Shown here piece by piece: positions 35,654-47,607 of a stretch of DNA of 64,000 nt; within the stretch, counting starts at the first letter, position 1; every line of letters begins with the position of its first letter. The DNA is from Agrocybe praecox (lineage: Eukaryota; Basidiomycota; Agaricomycetes; Agaricales; Agrocybaceae), in assembly GCA_964017145.1 (NCBI GenBank), contig OZ024847.1, positions 3,038,001-3,102,000 on the forward strand. Reading direction: 5' to 3'. Position numbers and translations under genes: made by a program. The notes under the pieces were generated by a model that was given only the letters and a program-made list of their open reading frames with translations, made no database searches and was not told the origin of the DNA.

Positions 35654-38600
35654 ATTGAACGAGGGAAAGGTGGTAAATCGAGACGAAAACTCAGTAGGCT
35701 TAAGTAGAAGAACAAACCTTCCATTTTAGTTGAATATGATCATCTCTACTGGCGTTTCGACCACATCATTAAAGTTACTTTTGATACCATAACTAGCGAA
35801 TCAAATTTCAGAGATCTCCTAGTTACCCATTTCAGAGTGGCAACATATTTAGCATAGAAAAACCATGAATTCGTTAGTCCATATTCTTCTCCTCTAAGTC
35901 GGAATATACTAATCATACACAGATTCGCCACACCCGCCTATCACCTCAAGTTCGTAAGAATGTATTTTTCCTCTGTACTGTGACTGCAACGTGTAATGTT
36001 AAATCATTCTAAGCTATCCCAACTCCATCAGATGTGGAGCCTTGTCGCACTGATGCTTGATGGCGTGTGCACTAGAAGATGGGCGCCCATCACTGCGGCC
36101 GGCTTAACGATTCTGATCCTGATACGTAAGATTTCATCTAACAAGTTACATAGATATGCACCCGTAGTTCAACCTGGCTCATTTTTTGTTATGATTTGCT
36201 GGAAGTGGTTGTATCGGTGGAGCTTAAGCTGGTTCCTGGAGGTGTTTGGTTACGTTGTGCAGACGCGGCATAGCAGCCACACTCGGCACGGCATATATTT
36301 AAAAGAAAAAGACCGAGGGAACTTGAATATTATTCCTAACATTACGCCTTGAATAGGTACATACATCCAGAGCCTGGTGAAAACAAGCATTGACCTGATC
36401 ATACCCAAGTATGAATCAGAATTCTATCGAAGTGGGGGTTGTTCAATCACATCAGCGAGGCTCGGCATAACACTGCCGACTGCCGAACTCCGATTCCGTC
36501 ACCCGATGTGACGTTCCTTTTGTGACGTGGCTTTTTTGCTTCTCCTACTTGTCTGCTATCAGGAATTGATGCACCCCTACGAGCCTCAGCATATGCCATT
36601 CCCAAGGAACATACAATGGAATTATGGAAACTGACGGTCTCAGAACAATTGGACTTGGACCCCCCACAGGCTGTATCCGACATATGAACGAGCGAGCGAC
36701 TTGAATCGTAAAACGGTCTGAACTGGTATTTCACCGCTGTCATTTGTCATAGGTTAAGATGAGTACTTAAGTAGGGATGCTGGAGCCATGCTGGTATGCT
36801 CCGCTATCCATTACCAGCCGTCGTTTACCTGTACCGCCAACCCATTCATTCAAGCCCAAAATCCGCGTCCATCACCTCGGAAACCACCAGGGCTTGGTTT
36901 TTCTTCCTATTTTTCTCCAGCGCTCACATTCACCCGCCTCTCTTGGCTGAGCGCCCAATCACCCTCTCTTCCGTTCAATCCAACCTCCATCCACCGGCAT
37001 CCCTTTCTCCCATCAACGTACCGAGGGCTCGATTTCAGTTTCCTAACTCTCACCTTGTCTACTCGCTCAAATCACACTCATCTAGCTTTTCTGCCGTGTC
37101 AGAGCGGGTTAGGTTTTCCCCTTGCTTCAATTAATTACTCCCCGGCACCGTCCGCCAGGGTGTATCAGGAGTTCCCAACCTCCCCTCCAAAATACACGCG
37201 TGTATGGTTGAATTCCCAACGCCTACCATCGCCTTCCTCTACTCGCTCACGTTCGACAGCCTCTTTTATCTTTCCAGGCCCATCCTCCCCACCCACAAAC
37301 CGCACCTACCCTTCTGCCGAGTACTCACATTCCTCCCTCTTTCACAGAACGTCAACGAAACTACGCCATTACTTCGGGTGCACCGGTGAGCGTCCGCGCA
37401 ACTATTCTACTTTCAACCAAACCCTTGCTGCGCCCTTCCTCTTCCACGTGTGGATGGCTCAAGTTCCGCTACCTACCCCCTTCCTCTTCTGCTCCATCAC
37501 AGCATTCGAACTCGCACTGAGCCTCGTTCTCAATATGACATCATCGCTCCTCCCTATTTCCCTCTGTTTACGACGTTTTCATCCCTCTGCAATGCTTCCT
37601 TGCTGTAAGCTCTTCGCGTTAATACCAATAAATGACACGCACTCATGTGTTGCTTTTGGCCGGTTTTATCATCGTCTGTTTGGTCGCTTATTTCTCCCTT
37701 TTCCGTCGACGTTTCTTTCCTCCCCTCCCAGCATCCATGGGTGAATTCCCGTTGCCGGCCATCGTCTCACTGTGTACGATGACAATCATATACGGGCTCG
37801 TGCTGGGCATTGTGCTCAATCCGGATTGTTTTATCCCCCGTTCTTATCTATCCTCTTTCATTCCCTTCCCCCTCTTTAATATCTTTACAACACCTCTCCC
37901 TCCTTGCGTCAACCCCAGTATTTTCCACTCAAGTATCGTTCCCTTCTGACTTTCTCTGCCATAGCCGCTCGATATACTAATTCATCGATGTTTTATCAAG
38001 GTCTATGTGTCGTCAACGTGCATTTGCCACTCGCTGCCATCGTTTGAGGCATTACCTATTTCCATCATTTATTGTTGGCCAGATCTTACTTTTATTTCAG
38101 GCTTTCGTTAAGGTCGGGCCGTTCTATCATCCAGAAAGCTCCTCGGGTCGAATCAACCGTTCTTATTTTCAGCTGATTCAATGCAGCCCGAACTCGGTTT
38201 ACCTGTCTTCGTACTTGGACGGTGGAGCCAACCCAAGCCCACCTGTAGCAGTTACTTTCATGTATGAATCCTGGGCAGTTTCCTGACCAAGCTGATACAT
38301 CCACATGGGCAGTTTGCCCATTGGGCAGTCATGTATGAGGCTTATAAAGCATGCCGGCCTCGGTGTAGTGGCTGAGCAGGTAGGCAGAGGTAAGGGCACA
38401 GGTAAATATATGCAAACATTGTAGTTTTCGACGTTTTCAGCAGTAATTGCCTTCTAATAGATGAAGATGTGCGTTGTTTCAGGCGCTTAATGGATGGTTG
38501 TGTTCAAAAAATAAATTGCCATTTTTTGGCGCCCTTTGCCCTGCCAAAAAGGGACGTGGTGGGATGGATGGCAAATGTTAACACCGGATGACGTTCTATT

Positions 38601-38981
38601 TATAGTTGAGTTTCGTCAATTTGGGCGTTGCACTATTTTTAATCAGACCGACGGCTGTTTTCGGTGAGTTATCCAATTTTATTTATAGCTATACAGGTAT
38701 ATCAGATTAGATGACATGTCAAACCGCGACATGCCCAAATTTTGTGAACATGTGCTTTCCAAATATAGAAATGTTATTAGCTTTCAGTGGAGCCTTAGGA
38801 TAGCACATAGATTCCGCGAAGATTAGGCAATAAATTGAAAAAATAGATCTATACATGCACAAGAGTAAAGAATTTCGAACAAGACGACAGTGGCGAACAA
38901 TAAAGAGTAGAGAGAGGACAACAAAGAAGTATGCAATGTCCCAAAATGGACATAATAGCCTAAAAGGGAAGACAGAGGTAG
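35654..38981. other. Long spacer with pyrimidine-rich repeat copy B
   Basis: Pairs with the repeat at 32737-34000. 36788-37744 yields a 318-codon frame, but its composition (Ser, Pro, Leu, Phe) is what a CT-rich strand gives in any frame, and several parallel frames are open. 35996-36352 gives a 118-codon frame ending near a GTAAGA donor-like site, which could be a gene scrap. 38255-38335 contains repeated gggcagt and catgtatga texts. No gene is supported. Confidence 0.45.
35700..35706 (-). promoter_or_regulatory. TACTTAA element, 7-TM gene 4
   Basis: Reads TTAAGTA on the plus strand, TACTTAA on the coding strand, 53 bp upstream of the ATG at 35653. Fourth occurrence of the shared element. 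Confidence 0.5.
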
Positions 38982-41733
38982 CTAAGCAGAAAGTTTGTAG
39001 AGAATTGAAAGTACTCGAGATGCGTCCTTTGCAGTGCGTTGCCAATTGTCAGTGTCCTTACCCCCCTCCTTAGAAGCACGTCCCCAGAAGAAGAGACCGG
39101 CCATGACTATAGTGAATCCGTTCGGCCCAGCAATGTTCAAGGGACTCCAATCACCGTCTAACTTATCGAGGACAATCTCTCCTTTCAAATCGAGTCTCCA
39201 AGAAGGCTGGCTGGCTGCCCACCACTTCTCAAAGCCTCGACCGAACTGGGAGGCATCAAGTATCTTCGGCAAGAAGTTGACCAGTCGACCACTCTTGATC
39301 CAATCAGCGAGTACTGGTGGGCGGAACTTGCATTGAATTCTCCCCTTGGTTCCTTGCCCAAATTTTCGCGCTTTTTCGTACTTGATCCACAGGTCCACGA
39401 GGTTAGACCATTGGGCACCTAGGTTCACGGAATAGAACAGATCGCGCCCGTTGACGAAATACGTGGCCAACTCCTTGCCATACATGGAAGTCCGCGAGCT
39501 TGCGTGCGCTTTCTGACGAGATGATTGCTGCGTTGGGTTGGAAGTGTCAATAGAGGCTGATGCGTTGCAGCGTCGCTTAGGAGGCAGGTCTGGTGCGGTT
39601 CCATCTAACTCACGCAAACGCTTCTTCGCAGTCCTCGTCTGAATGGGAGATGGGCGTAGGTTGGGCGCAGCGTCTGGTCTAGCCCCAGAGTCGGGTAACG
39701 AACTAACGAGGTGGGGAGGAGGAGGAGGAGGAGGAGGAGGAGGAGAAATTGCACGATCTGGGGGGGGAGATGGAGGAGGAGAGCGAAGGGGCGAGGGAAG
39801 AGGTGATAGGGCGCCTGCAGCGTCGTCAACGTCGCGAACCATTTCATGAGAAGTCGTGCCGGTGGGAGTTGTAATATGGCCGACATCAGGAGCAGTGGGT
39901 GGAGAAATGTTTGAGGTTGGACTTGAAACAGACGCCGCTGCATCGTTAACGCCGCCGAACCTATCACAAGAGGCTGTGTTGGGATCAGCGTGAGCTGCAG
40001 AAACTTGCGCAGCAGAGGCAAGGGTACAGTGCGAAGACGAGGATGGAGGCTTAGACGGCCTGGCAGGAGGACCAACCGCATTACTAGGAACGGACGCGGT
40101 GCCAGGAGCAGCAGTCACAGGACCAGGGGGTAAAGACGAATCGTTTGTCGAGGGGTTAGAAGGAGGAGTAGGCAAGCTTGAAGCTCCGCCGTGGTCAGAG
40201 TTGTTGCTCGTGGAGTCAGGCTCGGGCGCTGAATCGAAGGCGACTAAGGCGGAGAAGTCGTGGCGTACTGTATCAAACAGTACGCTATCTGTTTCCACCT
40301 CCAGTTCGTTCAATGCCAGGTATCCCTCAGACCTGTCGAGAGCGCGGGACTGGCATTCTTTGACGGCTGTAACGATGTAAATAAGTAGTTATCAAAAGGA
40401 AACGTACGTAGGAGAATGACTTACTGTAGCATTTCTTCAAGAAACTGCCGAATATAGGCAGGATGGTGGTCTTGAATCGCTGCCTTTCTGCAATCCCAAA
40501 ATTCATCTTGACGTCGCCTGACGTTGTTCCTGCATGAACACTGAGAAAATTAGCACAAAAAAGCACAAAAAAGGTGAAAACGAAGCCTACCTGATGACGT
40601 TGAGGAGCCCGCCTTGTGCAGGTTCGGGCCCACCAGCAATTAAAGTCACCTTCCAGCCTGTATGGTCTGCAATTAGGTCGAGAATAGGTTGGGTGAAGCG
40701 AACCAATCCTTGTATTGCACTATATGTACATTAGTATGTAGAAATAAAAGATGAATTAGAGAAAAAACATACCGTTGACGGTCCTCAGGTTTTGTGGAAG
40801 CTGCAGCAGCTATGTTCGCCTTCCATTCTGCCAGGCCTTGTTCGTGTTCCTTCTTGGCAATTTCCCTCCATTCGTGTTGAACCTCGTCACTTAAAGCGTC
40901 GAACATTTCACGAGCTATCCTATCTCGTTGAGCCGCATACTGCGATTTTTGCAAGCCCCTTCCCGCAGCGTATGATTTGAGCCGGTTTTCGATTTCTTCC
41001 TTGTGAGACTTCCTCCAGATATTGGCACCAGTTCTGAGACGAGGGCGAATGGCTTGCTTTCCAGTGAGTTTGCAAACGAGATCGCGATAGGGATTACTGT
41101 GTGCGTTGTCGGATGGGTCCATGTCGTTATCCTTCATGTATTGATAGCTGAACCAGCGTTTAATTTGCTGATGAGTCTTTGAGCACGTTACCCGACGTAT
41201 GTGACTAAGCGACTTACCTCTCTGCGAAACTTGATCAACTCTTGACGCGCCTTGAATTTCGCGTTGGCTTCTTTGAATTCGTCGTCCGTCATCGCTAGTG
41301 GGTTGGGCTCTATCATTTCTGGGTCCGGTTCCTCATCGTCAACAGAAGCCAGGAATTCCGGCGACGGCTCTTCATCATGCGGTAAGTCGACCGGAAACCT
41401 CTTGAAGTATTTCCGGAGGATACTGAAAATGACCTCAGATGCAGTGCCGTCGCCAACAGCTGTGGCATAATCTGCCTTCTGACTGAGCAAGAAGTCTTTC
41501 CTTAAGCCACGAAAAGCTCCGGGGTTGACCATTTCGGTAGTAGAAAGGCTATGGGTTACCCAAAGGGCGTCGGTATGTGAATTTCATGAAGCAATTGGTT
41601 TAACTTACCTCAAATTCCAGGAATTTCGACTTGAAACTAGGTTGGGGAGTTTCGTGCGTGCTGGGGACTCATCTTGGTCGATTTCTCTCTTTCTATGGAA
41701 AAGGTAAGTCTCGAAAATCCAAGTGTGAGACAT
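38982..41733 (-). CDS. 826-aa Agaricomycete-type protein with HMG-like and proline-rich parts
   Basis: Six reverse exons: 41733-41609, 41548-41218, 41167-40773, 40719-40591, 40540-40425 and 40366-38982. Phases agree throughout. A later acceptor before exon 5 is also open, but the one at 40541 gives SVHAGTTSGDV, which fits the family better. Residues about 153-265 hold QIKRWFSYQY and a basic, helical HMG-box-like segment (NIWRKSH ... EWREIAKKE). Residues about 300-365 carry WKVTLIAGGPEP and FGSFLKKCY. Then follows a long Pro/Ser linker with a run of about ten prolines encoded by a gga-type trinucleotide repeat, and a C-terminal domain (about 660-826) with NLGAQW, WWAASQPSWR and NGFTIVMAGLFFWG. 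I recall this architecture as common in mushrooms and unassigned; a DNA-related role is inference. Confidence 0.8.
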
Positions 41734-41984
41734 TTTGTTAACGTGAATGTCCAGTCAAGATCCCTGACTTTCGTTATGAACTGACTCCCGATTCGCGAAA
41801 CCCAATCTCATCGCCCACGCACCGCTCAAGCTAGTCCTTTACGAGAAACTCGTCGATCCATCGTACGGCAGACAATTCCAGGATAAAAGACGACACTTAC
41901 TTCAGCTTTCCCTTAGCAAATAGCAACTTACCTCACATTTACCAGTCTATCTCACTCTCAATTTCCCAACAAAACAGTCCACTA
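41734..41984. promoter_or_regulatory. Divergent promoter between the 826-aa and 693-aa genes
   Basis: 251 bp separate the two start codons, which point away from each other. No clear TATA box; the sequence near the forward gene is pyrimidine-rich. Shared control of the two genes is likely by position only. Confidence 0.5.
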
Positions 41985-44237
41985 ATGGCAAACTTCCCCC
42001 TTCGTCGTCCAGTTGGTAAGCACCAGCTGTTTATGCTGCTGACTCTTTCTAACACGGAGAAATATCAGCAAGATCAGCAGAGGTCCGTCGTGCTGATCCG
42101 AACGCTATGGATGTCGATCCCCCCGTCCCTACCGTCGTTCACAACCCTGCTGCTTCCGCTGCTGCAACCGCTGTGATCAGCAATGCTGCACCTACTACCG
42201 GCTCTGTCAACACCTGTTCTGTCAACACCCCCTCCGTCTCTGCTGCATCTTCTGCCAACGCCTCTGTTCCATCTTCTTGCCCTGCAGGCCCTGGCCTCAC
42301 GCACCTCGGCCCTAACGCATCCAGCATTGAAGCGCCCAGCCCATTGGAAATCCGAAGGCCTAACGTCAGCACCCGCTATTATTTCGTCATAACTCATGGA
42401 AAAATGGTCGGCATCTTTACTGAGGAGGAGTAAGTACACTTTTTTTTCTATTTTTACTGGAATCCTACTTATTAACTACTTTTTTTCGAAGATTTTACGC
42501 CCACGTAGATCTTCGGGGCGCAACACGCTTTGAAATGCGCAGACAGGACGAATGGGGATCTGCCAGTCGGTACTATGCCGATAGGTACTTTCAGGAAGAT
42601 GTCGAAATCCACGGTGAGAACTCAGGATCCAACAGCAACGTCCTCGAATCTCCCGATTCACCGCTTGCTGGCCTAGTCAAGGTTGGCATCCCTTCCTTTA
42701 GCTCGGCTCGTCCTCTCTCCTCTGTCTCTGCACTCGCGCCTACAAGCGCCGTGACCCCTTCTGCTACGCCATTCGTCACCAAATCTATTCAGTCCGTCTC
42801 CGTTTCTGCCGGCTCTAATACACAACCCCCTGCACCACCCTCAACTTCCGAATTTATGCGCAAAAAATCTATAAAGAAGATACATATCGGGCTCAAAAAG
42901 AAGAAAGTCCCTAGCCAGCCCGCGACAAAGGACCGGTCTCCAGGATGGGCTGCAGGGAATCCTATGTACATCCCTTCCGACTACCCAACACCCAAACTTC
43001 GGGCCTCTCCACGGCCCAGTCGTCCCTCCACCCCTCCCCTCGTGCGTGTTCGTCGTCGCATTGAAATTGACGCCGCTACTACTCCAACTCCCAAGAGTCG
43101 AGGTCCTACGAGAGGAGGTCCTATCACCTCCGGTGCAATCGAGATCAGCGACTCCGAAGAAGACATAATTCCAGTTCCACGCGCGAAGCGTCTTTTCAAA
43201 AAAACACAAGAATCCGATCAAACTTCAATCGTCGAATCTAAGGATTCTGACGGCCCGACAATGTGGACATCAGCCAACCCTGCAGATAGCTTCTCTGGAG
43301 CAACAACTCAACATCTCGGAAGTGTAACCAGCGCGGTAGTTTCAAGTTCCCCGTCGATCGACCCTGCAACTCTCGTAACCCTTGGAGCGAGAACAGTACA
43401 TTCCGGTAATTTGGCTGGTGCGGTAGTCTCAAACCATTCCAATTTCGGGCCCACCGCTACGTCCTTTCGACAGTGCAACGTTTCTTTTAAGTTCAACATC
43501 TCCAACGGTTCGGAACCAAACGCTGGATGCTCCCATGTCTTGAATGTAAGTGCCAATTAATTTCTCTTACGTCTTTTTTCTCAAATTTTCATCGACTTCA
43601 GACACCAGGCCGGAATATCCAAGGCCCATTTACCAGGGCTCAGAGTGCTCCAGCACCCCGTTTTCTTCGCGACCACACTTCGTCCCTTCCTTCGGCTAAC
43701 CCCTTCCCTAACGCTCCATTTTCTCCGACCGCAATCCCACCCGCCTTTCAATTCGACTCTCCTTTCGTAACACCTGCAAAGAGTATTCCCCCACTCAACT
43801 GGACGCCTGATGTTACCTCATCGACACCTTTCCTCACCCCAAAACCTTTCAACAACGCCTCGGCAGGTTTGACAGACAAAACGCCAAAGACTCCTGGCCC
43901 CCACACCCCCTGGCGCGCTACCAAAGGCCATCGCAGCGACGTACACTCTCCCATCATCTCTTGCTCGCCACAGCCCTCAACTTCTACTTCGATAGCCTCC
44001 GCATCTGCGACAGCATTTTCGGCTGTGGAGTCCGTGTCTTCGTTTTCGGCCTCGACCACTTCATCTATCACAGCAACTTCGCCACGGAGAGCAACCCTCT
44101 GTACTCCAAGCCCCGACGATATGTACGCACCAAACTCTGGTGACGAAGCAGGGGATGCCTCTGAGGCGCAATCTTTGTACTCGTCCCCTGGCTTCTTGTA
44201 CGACGACCTCACTGGAATTTCGGAGCACATCGTCTAA
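41985..44237 (+). CDS. 693-aa Ser/Pro-rich protein with RNase H1-N/viroplasmin-like motif
   Basis: Exons 41985-42015, 42069-42429, 42492-43545 and 43602-44237 are phase-consistent. The second donor lies inside a GAGTAAGT, which avoids an in-frame stop. Around residues 112-172 the text RYYFVITHGKMVGIF, then E-F-Y-A-H-V, RGATRFEM and a helical SASRYYADRYF, has the layout of the small domain found at the N-terminus of RNase H1 and in caulimovirus viroplasmin (aromatic pair, GIF, later aromatic-helix). That domain binds RNA/DNA hybrid or duplex in known proteins; here the match is by eye. The rest (about 170-693) is disordered, rich in Ser, Thr and Pro, with basic patches (IKKIHIGLKKKKV) that could be nuclear localisation signals. 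No RNase H catalytic domain follows. Divergent partner of the 826-aa gene. Confidence 0.75.
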
Positions 44238-44338
44238 TATTATTATTTTGCACATTTTCTCCTTGCCGGTCCTGTTTTAACTTGCAATTTTTTACGTTAC
44301 TTGCTTTATACCACCTCCCTATGCTGCTCATTGTTCTC

Positions 44339-44420
44339 GTATGCCCAAGCCTATGCCCTTCTACTTTTATATGCCCCCTATTATGCCCCTTATGCCCCCT
44401 ATGCCCCACTATGCCCTGCC
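44339..44420 (+). repeat. ATGCCC minisatellite
   Basis: Seven atgccc cores at 44341, 44353, 44371, 44383, 44392, 44401 and 44411, with spacing of 9-18 bp. It lies just after the stop of the 693-aa gene, in its likely 3' UTR. Confidence 0.7.
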
Positions 44421-44558
44421 TCTCACTTCACTCTGTATACTTCATTTCGAGACACAGTACTTAGTGCACCCTATGTACTTTTTGAAAAACAATATATACG
44501 TATGCCGTTGTCTCAAAAAAATATCGCGTCTGTGTAAGAAATTTAAGTACACTCTCGA

Positions 44559-44971
44559 TCAGTCACCTAGCGCGCGAGCAACAAGCTCTTGGTACTCCTC
44601 TTCGTCCCTCATAGCCTCCGCTTCCCGCTTCTTTTTCAGCCTATCACCTAACAATGTGAATAAAATGCACCTTCGTGATAAGTATTAAGCAAACGCACCT
44701 ATACTGCCACGATCTGACATTGAGCTTCATAGGATTTGTGGCGCGGTGTCTGGCTTGAGCGTCAGAGTGTCTTTTACGCCGTGAGGCCTCCTCCTCAGCA
44801 GACTTTGGTTGTCTGGCTCGGTTCCTGGATTTCTCGCGGGCCTTTTTGCGCTCGGTTTCTATGTTTCTTCCGAGTTCAAGTCAGTAACATGGCCCAGTAT
44901 GTAAAAGAACCCAGTTACCTGACATATTTTGCCCGCCTTGCTGCATTTTTCTCTTCTTTGGTCTTTGGCAT
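44559..44971 (-). CDS. 100-aa highly charged coiled protein
   Basis: Three reverse exons 44971-44919, 44866-44699 and 44640-44559. Acceptors were chosen by phase: the nearer AGs lead to stops, while ggaag at 44867 and gatag at 44641 keep one frame. The product starts MPKTKEEKNAARRAKYVR, is very rich in Arg, Lys, Glu and Ala, and should form a long charged helix, ending EEEYQELVARALGD. Similar Arg/Glu-rich helical tails occur in many mushroom proteins found near KDZ-type transposons; this one may be a small relative or the tail of a lost larger gene. Function unknown. Confidence 0.55.
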
Positions 44972-45698
44972 GACGAGTAAATGAGTAGTGAATGAGTTTG
45001 ACAGATGCTAAAAATCAACGAAGTCCAGTAGAAATATATTTATAGCACATTCAGACGACTTACTCGATATGGAAATTTCCCCCAAGATGCTCTTCAAGAA
45101 AGATCTATTCTCAGTGAATGGTCTGCAGGTTCTAATTTCCAGTCAGTAGGTGTATGAAGTTGAAGAAAAATGTGGATGCATCATGGGCCTTCAAAAATAA
45201 AAATAAAATATACACTACAAAGTTATTAATGAGTGAACGTATGAGTGCACGCAACCGGTGTAAGGTGAATTAACTTTGTAAGTGCGTAAATGTAGTGAGT
45301 GCGTATTTTTGGTGCCAGTGGTATGGCTTGTCGTCAAATTATTATGTGTAGCTATAGATATTACATCTAACATCATGTATGACCTAAAGATCAGCGAAGT
45401 AAGTAAGGTAAAGAGTAGTAGTTTAGAAAATAAAAACAACAATCGAACGGAAATCAGCACGCTCGCTAAAAGTTGCTCAACCCCGGGCCGTGCTTATTTT
45501 AGTCTTTGAGGACGTGTGTGTATTCCTGTCGCTCACGTTGCAGAAATGGCATTTATTTATTTTTAAAAAGAAAAAGAAATTAGGGCGTATAGGTCACCAG
45601 CCTCAATATTCAGCCTTGAGCTTAACAAAGGGGTCCAGATAAGTTCAAGGAAATTTATTGGCAGCTGTATACGACTGTACGTGTAATGCAATATAATC
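44972..45698. other. Spacer between the 100-aa gene and the TET/JBP relic
   Basis: AT-rich, with a plus-strand ACTTAC at about 45059 that could be the donor of an upstream non-coding exon of the 100-aa gene. No other feature supported. Confidence 0.4.
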
Positions 45699-47290
45699 CT
45701 ACTCCTGTAGTTTCGAAAAGAGAGACAAACCACACGCCCACCGCTGTTTATCCCACGCTGAGACTAATTCCAGCTCTTCGGGTGAAAGCGAGTCGTAGAA
45801 GACTTTCGACTTCTGGTGCCCATTTTCGACCCATCGAAAGAGTCTGCCTGCAGTGTACTGGACGAAGGAATAGCGGTGCTCCGAAGGAGGGACGGACGTG
45901 TTGGAGTGGGCCACAGCAGCGGATGGGATGAGGACGGTGGAGCCGGGTGGGAATTCAACGACAAGCTTCCATTGCCAAAGAATGAGGTGCCCACCCTTTG
46001 ACGGATTGAAGTCCCCCAGAGCCGTAATTGCACAGAGGCCGTACGGCAAATTGGCGAAGTCTGTGTGTTTGAAGCACACAGAATACTGAGAGGTCGAAGG
46101 GTCTGCTCAACCCAGGCGTTCGTTCATTCAGTTCACCCAACTTATCAACGTAGTGTTGGTATAAGTCAGGGGCATGCGTGGCCATGACGGCTGAGTGGAG
46201 GAGGCCGTTAGGTGTGGCTTTGTTGGAGTATAGGAGAAACTTACAAGATGCGAAACCAGCCAGCCTTTGGAACAGCGGGTGCCTGTTCAATTCTTCTAAC
46301 ACCTTCTTGTTTCCTGGGCTGCGTACGTTTCCAGGTTCTTCGCGCCCGCCGCCATGAGAAACACCGCAGTTGAGTGTGCCAAAATCTCCCCGTCTTGGTT
46401 TTTTTCCGCCCCTCGGTTTAGGAAACTTGCATTGCGGGCGCAGCTCTTCCATGAGCTGAGCTGCTTGGCGATGAAGTTCTGGCCAATTTGGGTCGTTAGG
46501 GCGGCCGGCTAACACTCCCACTACTCGTTGCCGTGAGTCGACGATGGGCATGGGGGTCCTGACAGCTGTAAGTCATTTTGTGAGAGTATAGCAGACTAGA
46601 ACGTACATGCCGTCCCACTTCTGCAGCGTGAAGCCCAGGGTTGATCCCTCTCCGACTGCCTCCTCTAGCGAGAAAACCTTGGAGGCGCGTGTGCCGTCGT
46701 CCTGGCCAATGAATGCACGTTTTGTAACGGGCGTTGCTTCGGTGTCAGCAACTGTCTTGATGGGCGCCGTCTGCTCCACATAGCGATCTCTCAGACCTTC
46801 CCGAGCAGCGTAGTTTGAGTATGGCGACGACGTCTTGCGTTCTAGCCTCTTCTTCTTCCTATTTTCACGCCCTTGCGCTTTCTTACGTCTCTTTCTTCTC
46901 GCTTTAGAGTCAGGTGCTTGAAATTCTTCCGCAGTACTTGAGTGGGTGTTGAGAGGATCAGCGCGGCTGGGAGTTGGAGTTGGGGCATGGCTTGGCGTAT
47001 AGCTGGAGGTTGATGGCTGACTGGGGGTTGACAGTAGGGTATGGCTGAAGGTTGATAGCTGGGTGGGAGTTGACGGCAGAGTGAAAACCTGCTCTCTTAT
47101 ATCGAGAGCTTCCACGTCGGAGTCGTCACTAGATCGAGAGTGGGAGGATGAGAGCGGGATAGGCTGAACAGTACGTCCGGCTCGTAACTCCACTCCAACA
47201 GGAACTCGTGCACTTCTGCGGAGGCATGCACGAGTGTGTCGAAGTCAATGTTGCTTCCTTTGATGTAGACGGCGGAGGGGGGTTTTCCTA
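45699..47290 (-). pseudogene. TET/JBP-type 2-oxoglutarate/Fe(II) dioxygenase, frame broken
   Basis: Recognisable catalytic text on the reverse strand: K-W-D-G before PIVDSRQRVVGVLAGRPNDP, GVSHGGG, the iron-binding H-T-D (46067-46059) in CFKHTDFANLPYG, the distal AHSN histidine, EFPPGSTVLIPSA, and EHRYSFVQYTAG with the 2-oxoglutarate arginine. Introns fit at 46606-46559 and 46244-46191. Between SVF and the HxD segment (near 46080) about a dozen residues expected in the family are missing and the frame changes with no room for an intron. The upstream part, 47193-46607, is low complexity, and 47290-47097 is a further possible exon in another frame. Known fungal relatives oxidise 5-methylcytosine; this copy is probably inactive. 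A retrotransposon lies 60 bp from its 5' side. Confidence 0.7.
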
Positions 47291-47607
47291 GAGAGATAAA
47301 GTTAGTAAGCTCTCTAAAGAAGGTAAGCAAATGCAGGAGAAACACGCGTTGTCATGCGTCATATTTGATTGAACATGAACGAACCTGAAATTGCATAAGA
47401 GATCATTCGTTTATTTTTAAAATTCAATATTTCCTTTTTTTGTATTCTCCATTTTAATTTCCCATCACGGCTCTATCGCAACATTAAGGCACCAATTCTT
47501 CCGAAATCTATTCAGTCTAGGCTAAAGTCATGAAACCGTCGCCATGATCCAAGACAAATCACTCCTTCCTCTCAATGTTCATCGTCTTACGCGTTCAACT
47601 CTGAAAA

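Noticed and set aside
35996..36352. 118-codon frame with a possible GTAAGA donor
   Set aside because: Might be one exon of a lost gene, but no second exon or family could be found.
36788..37744. 318-codon forward open frame
   Set aside because: Ser/Pro/Leu/Phe-rich product of a CT-rich strand; overlapping frames are open too, no domain or exon partner, and the DNA matches a non-coding repeat at 33290-33910.
39605..40081. 158-codon reverse frame with Leu/Pro runs
   Set aside because: Alternative frame of the repeat-rich linker in the 826-aa gene.
42074..44255. Reverse-strand frames opposite the 693-aa gene (for example 42841-43221, 43748-44230)
   Set aside because: Shadows of the forward coding exons; their borders ignore the splice sites and composition mirrors the Ser/Pro-rich strand.
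47097..47193. Frameshift between the two upstream TET/JBP frames
   Set aside because: An intron with a weak GTGGAG donor and ATCTAG acceptor could join them in phase, so a lesion here is not proven, unlike the one near 46080.
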